DNA of 64,000 nt from Arcobacter sp. CECT 8983 (GCF_004118855.1 NZ_PDKF01000002.1:262689-326688); one strand, 5' to 3'. Positions 43,791-54,169 are shown, numbered from the stretch's first letter. Notes: generated by a model not told the origin, from the sequence alone. Made by a program: numbers and translations.

Positions 43791-46700
43791 AGCCTTAGTC
43801 TCTTCTATAACACTTACTTCTAGTTCATCACTATAATCCATTGAAGCCCATCTTTGAAGTTGTCTATATCTATATTGAGCATCTTTTTTATTTTTATTTA
43901 GTAGTTCATCAGCATGTTCGGGGTTTAGTTTCTTTAAAGACCTATATCTATTTTCCCTTAATAAAAACTCTTCATATCTATCCCAATCTGGTTTTTTACC
44001 AAATATTTTAATAGGATTTTGCCCTTCATCTATCTTTCTTGGATCAAAAGTATAAATAGGCCAATATCCACAATCAGTTGCAAGTTGTCCTTGTTCAACT
44101 GACTTCATAAGTCCACCTTGAATACCGTGGGCAATACATGGAGAATAACAGATAATCAAAGACGGTCCATCATAAGCTTCTGCTTCTTTCATAGCTTGTA
44201 CTGCTTGTTTTTGATTTGCCCTTGAGTTTATTTGAGCTACATAGATATTTCCATATGTCATAGAGATATAGCCTAAATCTTTTTTAGCATTTGGCTTACC
44301 ATCATTTGTAAAATCTGCAATAGAACCAGCCCTTGCAGCTTTTGATGATTGTCCACCAGTATTTGAATAAACTTCTGTATCTACAACAAGAATATTTACA
44401 TTTTCTCCTGTTGATAAAACATGGTCAACACCCCCATATCCAATATCATAAGCCCAACCATCTCCACCAATCATCCATTGAGATTTTCTCACAAGATATT
44501 TTCTTAGAGATAGTAATTCTTTCACTCCATCTTGGTCTTGATTATTTTCAAGTTGAGGTACAAGTTTGTCTCTTATTTCTTGAGTTTTAACTCCATTACT
44601 TCTATGTTCTAACCACTCTTTATAAAGTACTTTCAAAGGATTAGATACTTCATCCATACTCTTTAGCATAATTCTTGCAATTCTATTTCTAATAGCTTCA
44701 TTTGCTGCATGCATTCCATAACCAAATTCAGCAGTATCTTCAAATAAAGAGTTTGCCCATGCTGGACCTTCACCTTTTGCATTTTTTGTATAAGGTGTTG
44801 ATGGAGCAGAAGCAGAGTAAATAGAAGAACATCCCGTTGCATTTGCAATCATCATTCTATCCCCAAACAGTTGCGTTGCTAAAGTAATATATGGAGTTTC
44901 TCCACAACCTGGACAAGCAGAGTGGTATTCAAAAAGAGGTTGCGCAAATTGAGAGTTTTTCACATTGTTTTTTTCAACTAAATAGTCTTTATAAGAGACG
45001 TCATTAAATAAATAATCAGCATTTTCTTGTTCATTATTTTCATCTTCTATTCCATATGGAACCATTTTAAGTGATTTCTCTTTTGTAGGGCAAATATCAA
45101 CACAGATATTACAACCAGTACAGTCTAAGATAGATACTTGGATTTTATATTTTAAATCTTTGCCTTTAAACTCTTTTCCTTTTGCATCAAGTGAGTGTTC
45201 TTTTACTCCATTTGGAGCATTTTCATACTCTTTTTCATCTAATAAAAATGGTCTAATTACAGCATGTGGACACTCAAAAGCACATTGATTACATTGAATA
45301 CAGGTATCTTCATTCCATTGAGGAACCATCGTTGTAATACCTCTTTTTTCATATTTTGTTGAACCATTTTCAAAGGTACCACACTCCATTCCTAGATCTA
45401 CTATTGTGGAAACTGGAATTTCATCGCCTTTTGCAGCATTAACGATTTTTGCAAAGTTTTCTACATATTGAGAACCTTTGTAATCACTATTTATCACAAG
45501 CTCTTTAGCTTCATATTCTGCCCATTGTTTTTTTACTTCAACTTCTTCAACTCCATGTTCTCCTTGGTCAATTGCAAGATAGTTCATTTTAACTATCTCT
45601 TCACCTTTGTTTCCATAAGCTTTTTTTGCATACTCTTTCATATACTCTTTTGCTTCTTCATAGGGAATGATATTTGCTAATTTGAAAAAGGCAGCTTGCA
45701 TGATAGTATTTGTTCTATTTCCAAGTCCAATATCATGGGCTAGTTTTGTGGCATTTATGATATAAAACTTGATGTTTTTATCTGCAAGTATTTTTTTAAC
45801 TCTATTTGGTAGTTTATTCTCTATCTCATCTTTTGAGTGAATTGAGTTTAATAAAAAAGTACCATTCTCTTTTAGTTTATCTACAACTTCATATTGCTCC
45901 AAATAAATCTCTTTTGAACAGGCTACAAAACTTGGATTTGATACAAGATATGTTGAGCGAATAGGCTTTTTACTAAATCTTAAGTGTGACCTTGTATACC
46001 CACCACTTTTTTTAGAATCATAAGCAAAGTATGCTTGTGCATAAAGCTCAGTTTTGTCACCTATAATTTTTACTGAGTTTTTATTTGCTCCAACAGTTCC
46101 ATCTGCTCCAAGTCCATAAAATAAACACTCATTTACATCTTCTACAACTGAAATATTCTCTTTTACCTCAATAGATGTATTTGTTACATCATCTATAATT
46201 CCAACTGTGAAGTTATCTTTTGGATTTATAGTTGCTAGATTATCAAATAGTGCAATAATCTGATTTGGTGGTACATCCTTTGAAGAAAGTCCATATCTTC
46301 CACCTATGATTTTAGGTTGATTTTTTTGTCCATAGAATAAAGCTTTTACATCAAGATATAATGGTTCTCCTAAACTTCCTGGTTCTTTTGTTCTATCAAT
46401 TACACAGATTCTTTCAACACTTAAAGGTAAAACATTCATAAAATACTTTGCAGAAAAAGGTCTATAAAGATGAACTGTAAGAAGTCCTACTTTTCTGTTC
46501 TCTTTTTGGTTTAAGTAGTCAACTGTTTCTTTAATAGTTTCAGTTACTGAACCCATTGCTACAATTATATCAGTTGCATTTTTATGTCCATAATATGTAA
46601 ATGGAGCATAATCTCTTTTAGTGATTTTAGAAATCTCTTTCATATACTCATTTACAACATCAGGTAAAGCATCATAATATCTATTTGCAGCTTCTCTTCC

Positions 46701-47381
46701 TTGGAAGTAGATGTCATCATTTTGAGCAGTTCCTCTTGTAATTGGTGATTCGGGATTAAGTGAAGTATCTCTAAACTTTTGAACTGCTTCATAGTCAATT
46801 AATCTGTCAAACTCTTCATAGGGCATTACTTCAATTTTATTTATTTCATGTGAAGTTCTAAAACCATCAAAGAAGTGTAAGAATGGAACTCGTCCTTTTA
46901 TGGCACTTAGATGAGCAACTCCTGCTAAGTCCATAACTTCTTGAACTGAACCCGTTGCAAGCATAGCAAAACCAGTTGCTCGTGTACTCATAACATCTTG
47001 ATGATCACCAAAGATAGATAAGGCATGTGTTGCTAGAGATCTTGCACTAACATGTATAACACCAGGTAATAATTGTCCTGCTACTTTATACATATTTGGA
47101 ATTTTTAATAATAATCCTTGTGAAGCTGTAAATGTTGTAGTTAAAGCACCTGCTTGTAAAGCACCATGAAAAGTCCCAGCCGCACCTGCTTCACTTTGCA
47201 TTTCAATAACTTTTACAGTAGAACCAAAAAGGTTTTGTTTACCTTGTGTAGCCCATTTCTCAACATTGTCTCCCATTTGAGAAGAGGGTGTAATAGGATA
47301 TACTCCTGCTACTTCAGTAAAGGCATATGAAACATATGCCGCCGCTTCGTTTCCATCCATTGTAGCAAACTGTTTATTCAT
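43782..47381 (-). CDS. nifJ: Pyruvate:ferredoxin (flavodoxin) oxidoreductase, single chain
   Basis: A 1199-aa homodimeric-type POR linking pyruvate, CoA and CO2 to reduced ferredoxin or flavodoxin. Domains in order: POR N-terminal (FATMDGNEAAAYVSYAF), domain II, gamma/EKR region, two [4Fe-4S] sites (CIQCNQCAFECPHAV and CTGCNICVDICPT) and the TPP domain with GGDGWAYDIGYGG and CPGCGETPY. Length matches NifJ of enterobacteria and other Arcobacter-type genomes. The enzyme is oxygen-sensitive and works in central carbon metabolism. It is monocistronic; its 3' end is overlapped by the HNH gene. Confidence 0.97.
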   Translation of the reverse strand: MNKQFATMDGNEAAAYVSYAFTEVAGVYPITPSSQMGDNVEKWATQGKQNLFGSTVKVIEMQSEAGAAGTFHGALQAGALTTTFTASQGLLLKIPNMYKVAGQLLPGVIHVSARSLATHALSIFGDHQDVMSTRATGFAMLATGSVQEVMDLAGVAHLSAIKGRVPFLHFFDGFRTSHEINKIEVMPYEEFDRLIDYEAVQKFRDTSLNPESPITRGTAQNDDIYFQGREAANRYYDALPDVVNEYMKEISKITKRDYAPFTYYGHKNATDIIVAMGSVTETIKETVDYLNQKENRKVGLLTVHLYRPFSAKYFMNVLPLSVERICVIDRTKEPGSLGEPLYLDVKALFYGQKNQPKIIGGRYGLSSKDVPPNQIIALFDNLATINPKDNFTVGIIDDVTNTSIEVKENISVVEDVNECLFYGLGADGTVGANKNSVKIIGDKTELYAQAYFAYDSKKSGGYTRSHLRFSKKPIRSTYLVSNPSFVACSKEIYLEQYEVVDKLKENGTFLLNSIHSKDEIENKLPNRVKKILADKNIKFYIINATKLAHDIGLGNRTNTIMQAAFFKLANIIPYEEAKEYMKEYAKKAYGNKGEEIVKMNYLAIDQGEHGVEEVEVKKQWAEYEAKELVINSDYKGSQYVENFAKIVNAAKGDEIPVSTIVDLGMECGTFENGSTKYEKRGITTMVPQWNEDTCIQCNQCAFECPHAVIRPFLLDEKEYENAPNGVKEHSLDAKGKEFKGKDLKYKIQVSILDCTGCNICVDICPTKEKSLKMVPYGIEDENNEQENADYLFNDVSYKDYLVEKNNVKNSQFAQPLFEYHSACPGCGETPYITLATQLFGDRMMIANATGCSSIYSASAPSTPYTKNAKGEGPAWANSLFEDTAEFGYGMHAANEAIRNRIARIMLKSMDEVSNPLKVLYKEWLEHRSNGVKTQEIRDKLVPQLENNQDQDGVKELLSLRKYLVRKSQWMIGGDGWAYDIGYGGVDHVLSTGENVNILVVDTEVYSNTGGQSSKAARAGSIADFTNDGKPNAKKDLGYISMTYGNIYVAQINSRANQKQAVQAMKEAEAYDGPSLIICYSPCIAHGIQGGLMKSVEQGQLATDCGYWPIYTFDPRKIDEGQNPIKIFGKKPDWDRYEEFLLRENRYRSLKKLNPEHADELLNKNKKDAQYRYRQLQRWASMDYSDELEVSVIEETKALN

Positions 47382-47480
47382 TATCTATCCTTATAACTCT
47401 AGGTCTATAAATAGATAATAATTAAATAAAACTTAAAAAAGTATGAATAGTAAATAGATAAAGTTAATTTAAAAGTAATA

Positions 47481-47513
47481 AACTAATAAAAGATTACATA
47501 TCTCTTATTAGTT
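47481..47513 (-). terminator. Terminator overlapping the 3' end of the HAD gene
   Basis: Stem AACTAATAAAAGA (47481-47493) pairs with TCTCTTATTAGTT (47501-47513) with one mismatch. The stop codon of the minus-strand gene lies in the loop, and T-rich sequence follows on that strand. Confidence 0.55.
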
Positions 47514-48138
47514 TTACTGCTTCAAGAGGATTTTTCACTATAAAAGGTGTGTGCTCTTTTAAAGAGTCTTCTTTTCCATAACCACAAGTTACACCAACAC
47601 AGTTAACACCAGCACTTTGTGCAGCTATTAAGTCAAGTTCTGTATCTCCTACCATCCAAATATCACAAGTCTGTTTGATTTGCATTAAATCTAAAGTTCT
47701 ATGGATTGGTTCTGGATGTGGTTTTGGATGTTCCACATGCTCTCTTCCTGTGATATGTTCAAAGTACTTCATGATATCCATGTGTTCAAGTAATTCTTGG
47801 CTATAAAGTCCTGTTTTAGTAGTAACCACAGAAAGTCTTGCAAAAGTATTTGCTAGTTCAACTGCCTCTTTTGCAAACTCTAGTAATTCTGTTTGTTGTC
47901 TTGATATTTGTCTATATCTGTCTTTATAAGAATCAACAAAATCCCATACAACTTCTTTGTCAATACCTAATTCTTGATACATAATATCTAAAGGATGTCC
48001 GATTAAAGATTTTATATCTTCATCAGTTCCTTGAAAATTATAATTTAGTTCTTTAAATGAGTGATGAAATGTAGATGTTATAGCTTCTGTTGAGTCTATT
48101 AAAGTTCCATCTAAATCAAAAAGGATAATTTTTTCCAC
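47494..48138 (-). CDS. HAD-family hydrolase, phosphoglycolate phosphatase-like
   Basis: A 214-aa haloacid-dehalogenase phosphatase. Motif I FDLDGTLIDSTEA has the nucleophile and acid Asp pair, SVVTTKTGLY is motif II/III region with the Thr and Lys, and VGDTELDLIAAQSAG is motif IV with acidic residues. The small helical cap matches Gph/PgmB-type enzymes. Substrate may be phosphoglycolate or another small phosphoester. Stands between por and an SBP gene. Confidence 0.88.
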   Translation of the reverse strand: MEKIILFDLDGTLIDSTEAITSTFHHSFKELNYNFQGTDEDIKSLIGHPLDIMYQELGIDKEVVWDFVDSYKDRYRQISRQQTELLEFAKEAVELANTFARLSVVTTKTGLYSQELLEHMDIMKYFEHITGREHVEHPKPHPEPIHRTLDLMQIKQTCDIWMVGDTELDLIAAQSAGVNCVGVTCGYGKEDSLKEHTPFIVKNPLEAVKLIRDM

Positions 48139-48216
48139 TATTATGCCGCCCTAAAATTTTATTTATAATATAGTATAAAATTCATTACAAGCATATTTAA
48201 AAAATAAACTAATTTT

Positions 48217-49728
48217 TTATGGTTTAATCCAGTCTTTTTGATTATGCATAACCCCTATAAAAGAAGGTTCTACATTTTTTATTTTAGAGTTTACAACAGT
48301 AATTGAATTTGGAATATATAAAAATAAATAAGGTAAATCATCACTTATAATTTTGAAAAGTTTTTTATATATCAAACTTAATTTTTTTTGGTCAATTGTT
48401 AGGGACCCTTTTTCGATAAGTTTATCAACTGTAGAATTTTTATATCCAACAAGATTAAATCTTCCAAGTTTATCTGAATCACTGTGCCATAGAGGATAAG
48501 CATCTGGCATAAGAGCTAAACTCCAACCTAAAAGTATAGTTTCAAATTTTCTTGGATGAACAACTGTATTTAAAAAAGCTTGCCATTCCATTACTTTGAT
48601 TTTGGCTTTTACTCCAATTTTTGCAAGTTGATATTGCATAATAAGTGCTGCATTAAGCCTTATCTCATTTCCTGTATTTGTAACTATTTCAAAACTAAAA
48701 GGATTAGTTTCATCATAACCTGCTTGTTTTAAAAGTTCTTTTGCTTTTTTTTGATTTTGTTTTATTTGTTTAACTTCATCATTAAAAGCAAAACTTCCAG
48801 GTAAAAAAGGACCATTACAAACTTTTCCATGTCCAAAGAAAAGAATATCAACCATTTCTTGCCTGTCTATAGCTAAAGATAAAGCCTGTCTAACTCTTTT
48901 ATCTTGGAATTTTTTATTTCTAAGATTAAAACCTAAATAGTCATATAAAAAACTTTGAGTTTCAACTATTTTAAAATCTTTTTTAAACTTACTATCAATT
49001 TGTCTATCTATTTGAAGTGGAGTTAATCCTCCTACATCTAGTTTGTTTTCTTTAAGCATTAGAAAAACAGTATCAGGACTTGGAAGAAACTTGAAATGAA
49101 TATTATCAATTTTAGGTTTACCTTCAAAATAGTCTTCATTTGCCTTTAAAATAATATCCGAAGAGTTTTTAAATGAATCAAGTTTATAAGAACCATTTCC
49201 TATAGGATTTTTATTAAAAGAGCTTGTCATTAGATTTTTTTCATTTTTTAAAATATGTTTAGGAAGTAAACCTATTAGCCAAATATGTAAGGCTTTAAAA
49301 TAAGGTTTTTTGTAGATTACTTCAAGTGTATAATCATCAATTGCTTTTACACTTTCTACTTCTTTGAAGTTTGAAACAATAGAGTTAAAAACCTTTGGAT
49401 CAATAACCTTTTCATAGGTAAAAACAACATCATGAGCAGTTACTTTAACTCCATCATGCCAAAGTACATCTTTTCGTAAGTTTATTAGAAGTTTAGTATT
49501 ACTTTCAAATTTATATGAAGAAGCAATATCATTAACTATATTTCCATCTTTGTCATACTTAAATAGTCCATTAAATAGCCATCCTGATACTTGAGAGCTA
49601 GCAGTATCATTTGATAAAATAGGATTTAAACGACTTGGACTTGAAGTCATTGAAAGGTTAAGTGTACTTGCAAAAATATATAGTGAAAATAGAATTTGTA
49701 TTAATAAAATAGATATAAGGTTTTTCAT
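48217..49728 (-). CDS. Periplasmic peptide/nickel-type ABC substrate-binding protein (orphan)
   Basis: A 503-aa SBP_bac_5 protein with a signal peptide (1-20, LISILLIQILFSLYIFA). Family marks: RLNPILSNDTASSQV, KDVLWHDGVKVTAHDVVFTY, VRQALSLAIDRQEMVDILF and AYPLWHSDSD. It should deliver oligopeptides or a metal-chelate to an ABC importer, but no permease or ATPase gene flanks it, so the partner is encoded elsewhere. Transcribed divergently from the AEC permease. Confidence 0.9.
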   Translation of the reverse strand: MKNLISILLIQILFSLYIFASTLNLSMTSSPSRLNPILSNDTASSQVSGWLFNGLFKYDKDGNIVNDIASSYKFESNTKLLINLRKDVLWHDGVKVTAHDVVFTYEKVIDPKVFNSIVSNFKEVESVKAIDDYTLEVIYKKPYFKALHIWLIGLLPKHILKNEKNLMTSSFNKNPIGNGSYKLDSFKNSSDIILKANEDYFEGKPKIDNIHFKFLPSPDTVFLMLKENKLDVGGLTPLQIDRQIDSKFKKDFKIVETQSFLYDYLGFNLRNKKFQDKRVRQALSLAIDRQEMVDILFFGHGKVCNGPFLPGSFAFNDEVKQIKQNQKKAKELLKQAGYDETNPFSFEIVTNTGNEIRLNAALIMQYQLAKIGVKAKIKVMEWQAFLNTVVHPRKFETILLGWSLALMPDAYPLWHSDSDKLGRFNLVGYKNSTVDKLIEKGSLTIDQKKLSLIYKKLFKIISDDLPYLFLYIPNSITVVNSKIKNVEPSFIGVMHNQKDWIKP

Positions 49729-49794
49729 ACAAAAAATTATATCCTATTAATACTTTTTATATTAGTAAAACATAAGTTTTACATCTTTTTTTGA

Positions 49795-49800
49795 TATTAT
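49795..49800 (+). promoter_or_regulatory. -10 promoter box for the AEC transporter gene
   Basis: TTTTTTGATATTAT, 21 bases before the ATG, the same form as before the LysE and methyltransferase genes. Confidence 0.45.
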
Positions 49801-49821
49801 TACAGAAAATAAAGATATTAG

Positions 49822-50745
49822 ATGACTGTATTTCTTACACTTTTAAGTAAAATCCTTCCTTTATACATAAGTATTATTTTAGGGTTTTTAAGTACCGCTT
49901 TACTTAGTGCAAATAAAGAAACAATTGCAAAGATTTTACTTTTTATTTTAGCTCCACTTATTGTTTTTAATGCCACATTAAATGTAAAGCTTGATTTAAC
50001 TGTAGCCTTTCTTCCTTTGTACTTTTTTATATTTAGTTCTATTTTGGCTTTCTTATTATTGTTTATTTTTAAAAGAGTTTGGAGTGATAATACAGCAAAT
50101 TTATTAGCCTTTAGTACTGCGACTGGAAATACAGGGAACATAGGAATTCCTTTAGCAATTTTATTTTTAGAGCCAAACTTAGTTGATATTTTTATTTTTA
50201 CTGTTTTAGCTTCAATTCTTTATCAAAATTCAGTAGGATATTATATAACGGCAAAGGGTAATTTTACAGTTAAAGAGAGTATAAAAAAGGTACTAAGACT
50301 TCCTGTTTTATATGCTTTTCTTTTAGGATTAGTATTAAATCTTAGCGGTTTTTCTATGCCTGAGCTATTATTTGATTATTCAAACTATCTAAAAGGAGCT
50401 TATGCTATTTTAGGCATGATGCTTTTAGGTATGGGAATGGAAAAAATTAAAGTAGGGCAAACCTTAGATATAAAATTTGTTTCTTATGCAATGTTTATTA
50501 AATTTGTAATTTGGCCAGCTTCTGTATTGTTATTTATATTTTTAGATAAAAACTATTTTATGTACTTAAATGATGGTCTTTATATGGTAATGTTTTTATT
50601 TTCAATTGTTCCACTTGCTGGAAATACAGTTACAGTTGCAACCTTATTAGATGTTAAGCCTGAAAAAATGTCTTTTACAGTTTTTGTTTCTACTGTTATA
50701 TCTTTATTTTATATTCCATTTGTGATTTATTTGTATATGAGTTAG
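49822..50745 (+). CDS. AEC (auxin efflux carrier) family permease
   Basis: A 307-aa inner-membrane protein with about ten hydrophobic helices. FSTATGNTGNIGIPLAILF is the central AEC motif and SIVPLAGNTVTVATLL the second inverted-repeat motif. Bacterial members such as MleP transport malate, malonate or other carboxylates. Substrate cannot be inferred from context. Confidence 0.87.
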   Translation: MTVFLTLLSKILPLYISIILGFLSTALLSANKETIAKILLFILAPLIVFNATLNVKLDLTVAFLPLYFFIFSSILAFLLLFIFKRVWSDNTANLLAFSTATGNTGNIGIPLAILFLEPNLVDIFIFTVLASILYQNSVGYYITAKGNFTVKESIKKVLRLPVLYAFLLGLVLNLSGFSMPELLFDYSNYLKGAYAILGMMLLGMGMEKIKVGQTLDIKFVSYAMFIKFVIWPASVLLFIFLDKNYFMYLNDGLYMVMFLFSIVPLAGNTVTVATLLDVKPEKMSFTVFVSTVISLFYIPFVIYLYMS

Positions 50746-50764
50746 TACTTTTTAGGCATAAAAA

Positions 50765-50788
50765 AAGGAGAGACAAAAGTCCCTCCTT
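50765..50788 (-). terminator. Terminator of the rplM-rpsI operon
   Basis: On the minus strand AAGGAGGGAC, loop TTTT, GTCTCTCCTT, followed by a run of T residues. One mismatch in the stem. Confidence 0.85.
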
Positions 50789-50833
50789 GTAAAAGCTTTG
50801 CACAATTGCAAAAAATAATTTGTAAAGTACAGA

Positions 50834-51223
50834 TTATCTTTTTGAGAATTGTGTAGATTTTCTTGCTTTTCTTCTTCCGTATTTCTTTCTTTCAACAGCT
50901 CTTGCGTCTCTTGTTAATAATCCGAAAGGTTTTAAGATAGCTCTGAATTGCTCATCATAAGCAACTAAAGCTCTAGAAATACCATGTCTTACAGCGTCAG
51001 CTTGTGCAGAATAACCACCACCAACAGTTTTTACAACAACATTTACAGAAGTTTCTTGTTTAGATACTTCTAGTGGCTGCATAACTCTTTTTTTAATAGC
51101 TTCGTGTCCACCTAACCATGCGTCTAAAGTTTGACCATTAATTGTAATTTCACCAGTACCGTTTTCTAACCATACTTTAGCTACAGCAGATTTTCTTCTT
51201 CCAGTTGCGTATACTTTTGCCAT
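50834..51223 (-). CDS. rpsI: 30S ribosomal protein uS9
   Basis: A 129-aa ribosomal protein starting [19 protein letters not shown] and ending in the basic RKSTQFSKR tail that reaches the P-site. Full length. It follows rplM by 5 bp, the conserved rplM-rpsI pair. Confidence 0.98.
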   Translation of the reverse strand: MAKVYATGRRKSAVAKVWLENGTGEITINGQTLDAWLGGHEAIKKRVMQPLEVSKQETSVNVVVKTVGGGYSAQADAVRHGISRALVAYDEQFRAILKPFGLLTRDARAVERKKYGRRKARKSTQFSKR

Positions 51224-51228
51224 TAGTC

Positions 51229-51648
51229 TTATCCTTTAATTTGCGCAGTGTGAGGGTGCTCTGAACCTGCGTATACTTTTAATTTTTTTAGCATTGTTTT
51301 TCCAAGTTTTGTTTTTGGAAGCATACCTCTTGTTGCTAATTTATATAGTTTTTCAGGGTTATTTTCTAACATATCTGACATCTTGTGTGTCTTAGTACTT
51401 CCAAAGTATCCTGAGTGAGTATAATAGTTTTTATCTTCTAATTTAGCTCCAGTGAACTTTGCTTTTGAAGCATTGATGATAATTACGTTGTCTCCACAGT
51501 CAACATTTGGAGTATAGCTAGGTTTATGTTTACCTCTTAATAGTGTTGCAACTTCAGTAATAATTCTACCAAACACTTTATCCGTTGCATCAACTACTAT
51601 CCAATCTCTTTCGATTTCGTTAGCTTTTGCCATTTGAGTAAATTTCAT
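51229..51648 (-). CDS. rplM: 50S ribosomal protein uL13
   Basis: A 139-aa protein with [33 protein letters not shown] and the family [12 protein letters not shown] region. First gene of the rplM-rpsI operon. A 76-bp gap separates it from the phosphate kinase gene upstream, so it may also receive transcription from the pst cluster. Confidence 0.98.
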   Translation of the reverse strand: MKFTQMAKANEIERDWIVVDATDKVFGRIITEVATLLRGKHKPSYTPNVDCGDNVIIINASKAKFTGAKLEDKNYYTHSGYFGSTKTHKMSDMLENNPEKLYKLATRGMLPKTKLGKTMLKKLKVYAGSEHPHTAQIKG

Positions 51649-51724
51649 TTATTTTCTCCGATTTTGTTAATGAGGTGGAATAATAGTGTAGTGTTACTTA
51701 AATAATACTTAAATTAAGTCTTTT

Positions 51725-53104
51725 TTAATATTTTATTATAAATTCAGAACCCTTTGTAAGTTCACTCTTTATTTCCAATGAAAAATTGTGTAAAGAAACA
51801 ATTGAAGATACTATAAATAATCCAAGCCCTAGAGAGTTATTCCAACCATTTTGAGATACTCTATAGAATTTGTGCCTAATGCTTTTTAAGTCAGTTTCAC
51901 TAATACCAATTCCTCTATCTTTAACACTAATTTGCTTTTCATCAAAACTTACTATTACTTCATCTTCTGAATATTTTAAAGCATTTTCAACTAAGTTTTC
52001 TAAAGCCATCCTAAATAGGGTTTCATCAATATTAAACTCATAATCTTTTTTTGCTTCAATAGTTATTTCTCTATTAGGATATTTATCATTTAAATCAGAT
52101 ACCACTTGTTCACAAATTTGTAAAATAGAAGATTTAGTTGTAAGTATTTGTTGTTTACCTTCTTCAAGTTTTAAAGTAAGTCTTAGTTTATCAATAATAT
52201 GAGACATCTTTATACCATTTGAATGAATTTTCTTTAAAAACTTCTCTTTCATTGCTTCTGGTAAATCTTTATCAGAAAGAATAGTTTCACTATATCCTGT
52301 GATTACTGCAATAGGATTTTTAAATTCATGGGAAATAGCAGAAATGATTTCATCTTTTTGTTTATTTGCAAGTTTCAATTTTGCAGTTTGTTTTGATTTT
52401 TGTTTTTCTCTTTTTGCTAATTTAGAAGCTACTTTGTTTAAAAGTCTTGTAATCTTATAAAACTCTTCTGAAAAATCTGAATAGATACCTGAAGTTGGCT
52501 TTTTGTTACTTAGCTCAATTAAATAACCTAAAATAGCATTTGTTTCATTTCTAATTTTAATACTTATTAAATATGTTGCAATGAATGCAACAATTATAAA
52601 CATAGAAATAAAAGCAATTATTTGAAAAGATAGTTTAGTAAAGTTTTCAATGATTTTAGTAGTGTAGTCTGCAAGTCTTAAATAATATATTTCATCATCA
52701 ATAACTATCTTTTTTGCTACATATAAAAGCTCTTCATTTAAAGTATGTGAAAATCTAATTTTTTTTCCATAACCTTCATATTTTGCATGAATGATTTCAT
52801 ATCTAGTTGAATGATTTTCCATAGTCTTAATATCTCTATCACTATCTGCTATAACCTTACCTTCTTCATCGATAATAGTAATTCTAAGTCCAGTTTTAGC
52901 TTTAAAGGTTTTAATTATGTAGTCAAGATTTTTAAAGGAAGTTAGATTTAATGAAAGAGAATCTATATTTTGAGATAAATTTTTTTCAATTTGATCTAAA
53001 TATATATTTTTTGACCAATAGTATGTTGTGGCACTTATAATAATTAATACAAGTAAAAAGATTAAAGAAAAAGTTCTAAAAAATAACTGATGAAGTTTTA
53101 ACAA
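51725..53104 (-). CDS. PhoR-like sensor histidine kinase of the phosphate regulon
   Basis: A 459-aa two-helix membrane kinase (segments about 13-31 and 160-182, FIIVAFIATYLISI) with a periplasmic loop of about 125 residues. H-box ISAISHEFKNPIAVITGY, N-box ALENLVENALKY, G1 VKDRGIGI and G2 LGLGLFIVSSI are intact. It overlaps the response-regulator gene by 7 bp at the end of the pst-phoU-psiE cluster, so it should sense phosphate status through Pst/PhoU as PhoR does. Confidence 0.88.
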   Translation of the reverse strand: MLKLHQLFFRTFSLIFLLVLIIISATTYYWSKNIYLDQIEKNLSQNIDSLSLNLTSFKNLDYIIKTFKAKTGLRITIIDEEGKVIADSDRDIKTMENHSTRYEIIHAKYEGYGKKIRFSHTLNEELLYVAKKIVIDDEIYYLRLADYTTKIIENFTKLSFQIIAFISMFIIVAFIATYLISIKIRNETNAILGYLIELSNKKPTSGIYSDFSEEFYKITRLLNKVASKLAKREKQKSKQTAKLKLANKQKDEIISAISHEFKNPIAVITGYSETILSDKDLPEAMKEKFLKKIHSNGIKMSHIIDKLRLTLKLEEGKQQILTTKSSILQICEQVVSDLNDKYPNREITIEAKKDYEFNIDETLFRMALENLVENALKYSEDEVIVSFDEKQISVKDRGIGISETDLKSIRHKFYRVSQNGWNNSLGLGLFIVSSIVSLHNFSLEIKSELTKGSEFIIKY

Positions 53105-53772
53105 AATAAGTAACCTTCTCCTCTTATAGATTTGATGTACTCTTTTTTATTATCAGGGTCGATTTTTGCTTTTAATCTTTTAATTGCAACATTTACAGTT
53201 TTTAGTTTTTTATCGTAAGAGTCTTCCCAAACAGTTTCAAGTAAATGTTCTCTTGTCATAAGAATATCTCTATTTTTAATAAACTCTAATAATAAATCAT
53301 GCTCTAAATGAGTAAGTTCAATTTCATTTCCATCAATAAAGAACTTTTTATTTGCTGCTTTATATGTGATATCTCTAATTTTTAAAACATCAATATCTTT
53401 GGAACTTCTTTTTATAACAGCTTTAACTCTTGCAAGTAATTCTTGTATCTTAAAAGGTTTTGTTATATAGTCATCTGCATGGGAATCAAAGCCATCTAGA
53501 ATATCTTCATCTTTATCTTTTGCAGTTAGATAAATAACAGGAGAGTTGTATCCCTTTTCTTTTATTTTATTGATAAATTCTGTTCCATCTATCCCTGGAA
53601 GGTTTCTATCCATAAGTATTAAATCAATATGTTCTTCATCTAAAACTTTTTCTAACTTTTCATTTACACTTAAAAAACCAATTGTTTCATAACCTTCTTT
53701 TTGAAGTGTATATTCCAAAAGTTCTAAAATATCCTCTTCGTCTTCAACTATTAGTATTAACTTATCACTCAT
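53098..53772 (-). CDS. PhoB-like OmpR-family response regulator
   Basis: A 224-aa regulator: receiver domain with LIVEDEEDILELLEYTL, phospho-acceptor Asp in LILMDRNLPGIDGTEF, Lys in YITKPFKIQELL; then a winged-helix effector with ELTHLEHDLLLEF and VNVAIKRLKAKI. The start MSDKLILIV at 53772 is preferred over an ATG 15 codons upstream because it overlaps psiE (ATGAGTGA) and fits the receiver fold. It probably binds the GTAAC repeats upstream of pstS and pstC. Confidence 0.92.
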   Translation of the reverse strand: MSDKLILIVEDEEDILELLEYTLQKEGYETIGFLSVNEKLEKVLDEEHIDLILMDRNLPGIDGTEFINKIKEKGYNSPVIYLTAKDKDEDILDGFDSHADDYITKPFKIQELLARVKAVIKRSSKDIDVLKIRDITYKAANKKFFIDGNEIELTHLEHDLLLEFIKNRDILMTREHLLETVWEDSYDKKLKTVNVAIKRLKAKIDPDNKKEYIKSIRGEGYLFC

Positions 53773-54169
53773 CTTCTTCTTTTTTCCCTTGGATAGATTC
53801 TTTTTGTAATTTAACAATTCCTGGAGAGTATTTTATAGCTAATATTCTAAAAATAAAGAATACAAAAATAACAAAAAGTAGAAATAGTATAGTAAAATAG
53901 TCTTTATTTGCATGGGAAGTATAGATGATAACATCTCTAATTAGAAAAATAATAAAGATATCAATAACAAATCTAAGTCTTAATTTTTCTTTTTTTATAA
54001 AGTCTGAAATCATCTTAGCTACTTCCATTAAAACTATGAATTCTAGCATTAAGATGATTGTTTTATAAAATTCTAGTTTTGCAACTAAAACTATCGTAAA
54101 GATAATTATAGCTGCAGAAACTTCATAATTTGAGTTGAAGTATGATTTTATTTTTTGAATGGCTTTCAT
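53765..54169 (-). CDS. psiE: PsiE-family phosphate-starvation protein
   Basis: A 134-aa membrane protein with four hydrophobic segments (for example VSAAIIIFTIVLVAKL and TILFLLFVIFVFFIFRI). LMEVAKMISDFIKKEKLRLRFVIDIFIIFLIRDVI includes the conserved PsiE features. In E. coli psiE is induced by phosphate starvation; its role is not established. Here it lies between phoU-like and the regulator, overlapping the latter. Confidence 0.85.
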   Translation of the reverse strand: MKAIQKIKSYFNSNYEVSAAIIIFTIVLVAKLEFYKTIILMLEFIVLMEVAKMISDFIKKEKLRLRFVIDIFIIFLIRDVIIYTSHANKDYFTILFLLFVIFVFFIFRILAIKYSPGIVKLQKESIQGKKEEDE

